Translations under genes and position numbers: made by a program
Notes under the pieces: model-generated
Seen by the model: the letters and a program-made list of their open reading frames with translations, nothing else
Told to the model about the DNA's origin: nothing
The model's database searches: none
DNA from: Streptomyces sp. P9-A4
GTDB lineage: Bacteria > Actinomycetota > Actinomycetes > Streptomycetales > Streptomycetaceae
DNA length: 64,000 bases
Direction of reading: 5' to 3'
Assembly: GCF_036634195.1 (NCBI RefSeq)
Contig: NZ_JAZIFY010000002.1
Span: 248,001-312,000, forward strand
Shown here: piece after piece, positions 62,461 to 64,000 of the stretch
Layout: each line of letters opens with the position of its first letter
How positions within the stretch are numbered: position 1 is the first letter of the stretch

Positions 62461-63582
62461 TCAGGCTCGGGAGTCGCTCGTGATTCGCGCGCACTGGGTG
62501 ACCACCGAGGCGAGACTGCCATGCGTACGCAGGAGCTCGCGCTGGATGCGAGCCCCATTGCCCCCTTCCAGCAGACCCGCGACGCCTTCGCGGACCCGTT
62601 CGTCGTCGCCGCTCTCGACCAAGGCGTCCCGAACATGGGCGTACAGCGCCCGGACGACCTCCGCCGCCGACGCCTCCTTCATGGTTTCGGGATGGAGGAG
62701 GGGGCCGTCCACACCCGAACGGCCGGCCTGCCATGCCGCCAGCCGCAACAGGTCCGTGCTGACGCGGGAGGGCGGATCTCCTTCGCGCCAAGCCTTGGCG
62801 GCGGTCTCGACGAGGGCGCGCACCAAGGCGGCGAGGAGTACGGGCGTCGACGCTTCGAGGCACACGTCCGCCACTCTGACTTCCACCGTGGGGTAGGTCG
62901 CGGACAGCCGGGCGTCGAAGTAGACCATCGCCTCGTCTCGCAGGACTCCGGTGTCGAGCATGGCACGGACCTGCTCGTGGTAGCGATCGGCCGAGCCGAA
63001 GACGTGCATGGGGCCGGCCGAGGGCAGCCTGTTCCACACCCGGCTGCGATAACTCGCGTACCTGCTGTCCTGCCCCTGCCAGAAGGGCGAGTTCGCGCTC
63101 ATCGCGGTCAGCACGGAGAGCCAGGGCCGGATCCTGTCCAGTACGGCGACACCTTCCTCGTCAGACTCGACCGAGACGTGGACGTGACAGCCGCAGGTGA
63201 GTTGCTCCTGCGCGGTCAGGCCGAACTGTTCGCCCAGCCACGCGTATCGCTTGCCCGCGTTCAGCGAGGGCCGGGCGGGGAGCGGGGAGGTAGCGAGGGC
63301 CGCCACGACGGCGCCTGCGGACGCGGCGTGCCGACAGGCCTCGACGCGGCACCGGGTGACTTCATCCCCGAGTTCGCCCATCTCCGTCACCGGTTTGGTG
63401 GCGAACTCCACCTGTTCCTTCTGCAGTTCCTTCTCGAAGGCGTGTCCTGGCGCGCCGTCACCGCGCGGCCGCTGCCCTGCGGACCGGTCCGCAGCCGCGA
63501 GGACAGCGCCGACCAGAGCGAGGGGCTCCCCACTGCGGGCATGCACGAGAAGCAGCTCTTCCTCCACACCCACGCTTCTCAT
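62461..63582 (-). CDS. GCS2-type glutamate-cysteine ligase (carboxylate-amine ligase)
   Basis: This 373-residue enzyme of the YbdK/GCS2 family couples glutamate to an amine, classically cysteine, using ATP. Landmarks are RSVGVEEELLLVHARSGEPL at the N-terminus, EKELQKEQVEFATKPVTEMG, LTCGCHVHVSVESDEEGVAV, ANSPFWQGQDSRYASYRSRV, PTVEVRVADVCLEASTPVLL and a C-terminal ARIQRELLRTHG. I start at ATG 63582, where the family motif begins, rather than the upstream ATG 63624. Actinobacteria use mycothiol, so the physiological product may not be glutathione. The neighbourhood is stress-related (CsbD, DUF2188). Confidence 0.88.
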   Translation of the reverse strand: MRSVGVEEELLLVHARSGEPLALVGAVLAAADRSAGQRPRGDGAPGHAFEKELQKEQVEFATKPVTEMGELGDEVTRCRVEACRHAASAGAVVAALATSPLPARPSLNAGKRYAWLGEQFGLTAQEQLTCGCHVHVSVESDEEGVAVLDRIRPWLSVLTAMSANSPFWQGQDSRYASYRSRVWNRLPSAGPMHVFGSADRYHEQVRAMLDTGVLRDEAMVYFDARLSATYPTVEVRVADVCLEASTPVLLAALVRALVETAAKAWREGDPPSRVSTDLLRLAAWQAGRSGVDGPLLHPETMKEASAAEVVRALYAHVRDALVESGDDERVREGVAGLLEGGNGARIQRELLRTHGSLASVVTQCARITSDSRA

Positions 63583-63736
63583 CCAGCCACCGCCGTTCGC
63601 CCCTCTCCTTGAGCGGGAGGACATGCCGTTTCAGGATGGGCACCTCCTCGGCGTTCGGGGGCGAACAACTCTTCGCCGACTCACCGTGCTCGGCACCCAC
63701 CGCGGCTCCTCGACCACGGCTCACACCGCTGGCGGG

Positions 63737-63910
63737 TCAGCCCTTGAAGACGTCCTTGACCTTCTCCTTGGCCTGGCGGGCGTCCCCCTTCGCCTTCTCC
63801 GCACGTCCCTCGGCGGTCATGCGTTCGTTGCCCACCGCACGGCCCGCCGTCTCCTCGAGCTTGCCCTTGGCCTGCTCGGCCTTGGCCCGGCCCTTCTCCT
63901 TGCCCGACAT
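63737..63910 (-). CDS. CsbD-family general stress protein
   Basis: This 57-residue, highly charged protein begins MSGKEKGRAKAEQAKGKLEE and contains RAVGNERMTAEGRAEKAKGD then ARQAKEKVKDVFKG at the end, the CsbD helical-bundle pattern. CsbD proteins accumulate under SigB-type general or osmotic stress; their molecular job is unknown. The gene spans 58 codons including the stop. An AT-rich stretch with a 7-bp inverted repeat lies 25-50 bp before the ATG and may be its promoter or operator. Confidence 0.9.
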   Translation of the reverse strand: MSGKEKGRAKAEQAKGKLEETAGRAVGNERMTAEGRAEKAKGDARQAKEKVKDVFKG

Positions 63911-63934
63911 GACCGACCACTTCCCTAGCGAATT

Positions 63935-63959
63935 AGAACTATCCGTACATATTAGTTCT
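63935..63959 (-). promoter_or_regulatory. Possible operator upstream of csbD
   Basis: A perfect inverted repeat AGAACTA (63935-63941) / TAGTTCT (63953-63959) with an 11-bp spacer lies in an AT-rich island within very GC-rich DNA, 25 bp before the CsbD start. It resembles a repressor site; the regulator is unknown. Confidence 0.4.
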
Positions 63960-64000
63960 GACCGGGCATGCCTTTCGAGAAACCTGACGAAGCACCGTTC

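Noticed and set aside
62399..62461. 20-codon ORF (MPEPTKEAGARKPQ...) after the glutamate-cysteine ligase
   Set aside because: It overlaps the ligase stop, but no good ribosome site precedes it and the length is too small to judge.

Overview
The window is high-GC actinobacterial DNA, most likely from a Streptomyces chromosome arm. The evidence is the strong G/C third-position bias, the many GTG starts and ATGA/GTGA overlaps, a class E sortase signal (LAATG), Tat and lipobox leaders, and gene families typical of Streptomyces (CBS-BON proteins, DUF1918, DUF1345, CsbD, DyP peroxidase). I found no rRNA, tRNA or CRISPR.

Region 1 (1-6.5 kb) is the end of an aromatic catabolic operon: acetaldehyde dehydrogenase (partial), 4-hydroxy-2-oxovalerate aldolase and kynureninase, all overlapping, followed by a secreted LVIVD-repeat protein and an amino-acid permease. 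Together they suggest tryptophan/kynurenine breakdown feeding the lower meta-cleavage route. Region 2 (6.5-10.2 kb) is sparse. It has an atypical kinase, a DUF4240 protein and worn remnants of a transposase and a methyltransferase. Region 3 (10.2-16.8 kb) encodes surface functions: a 930-residue LAATG-anchored protein with a collagen-like stalk, a small membrane-anchored protein, a beta-helix lipoprotein and a Tat-exported DyP peroxidase.

Region 4 (17.4-25 kb) looks like an exopolysaccharide unit: UDP-glucuronate decarboxylase-like protein, membrane GT2 glycosyltransferase, UDP-glucose 4-epimerase and UDP-glucose dehydrogenase, ended by a 35-bp perfect hairpin. A convergent beta-helix lipoprotein that may act on polysaccharide lies beyond it.

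Region 5 (26.4-59.3 kb) is a DosR/OsdR-type hypoxia-dormancy island. A NarL-type regulator and a two-GAF histidine kinase lie tail to tail. Around them are seven universal stress proteins, five CBS-BON proteins plus a remnant of a sixth, a P-type ATPase, nicotinate phosphoribosyltransferase, Hsp20, a flavodoxin, NAD-type formate dehydrogenase, an FtsX-type ABC transporter, and an acyl-CoA synthetase/lipoyl-less E2/acyl carrier protein set. A 14-bp palindrome (GGRCC-N4-GGYCC) recurs, mostly 50-120 bp before the start codons of these operons. I propose it as the binding site of the regulator. The island is also decaying: a PEP synthase, a second P-type ATPase, an Rv1733c-like protein, a nitroreductase, a metallo-hydrolase and a CBS-BON protein survive only as fragments or frameshifted copies, and two universal stress proteins carry in-frame deletions.

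Region 6 (59.4-64 kb) holds a frameshifted SulP anion transporter, an IS5-like transposase remnant, a DUF2188 protein, a GCS2-type glutamate-cysteine ligase and a 57-residue CsbD stress protein.
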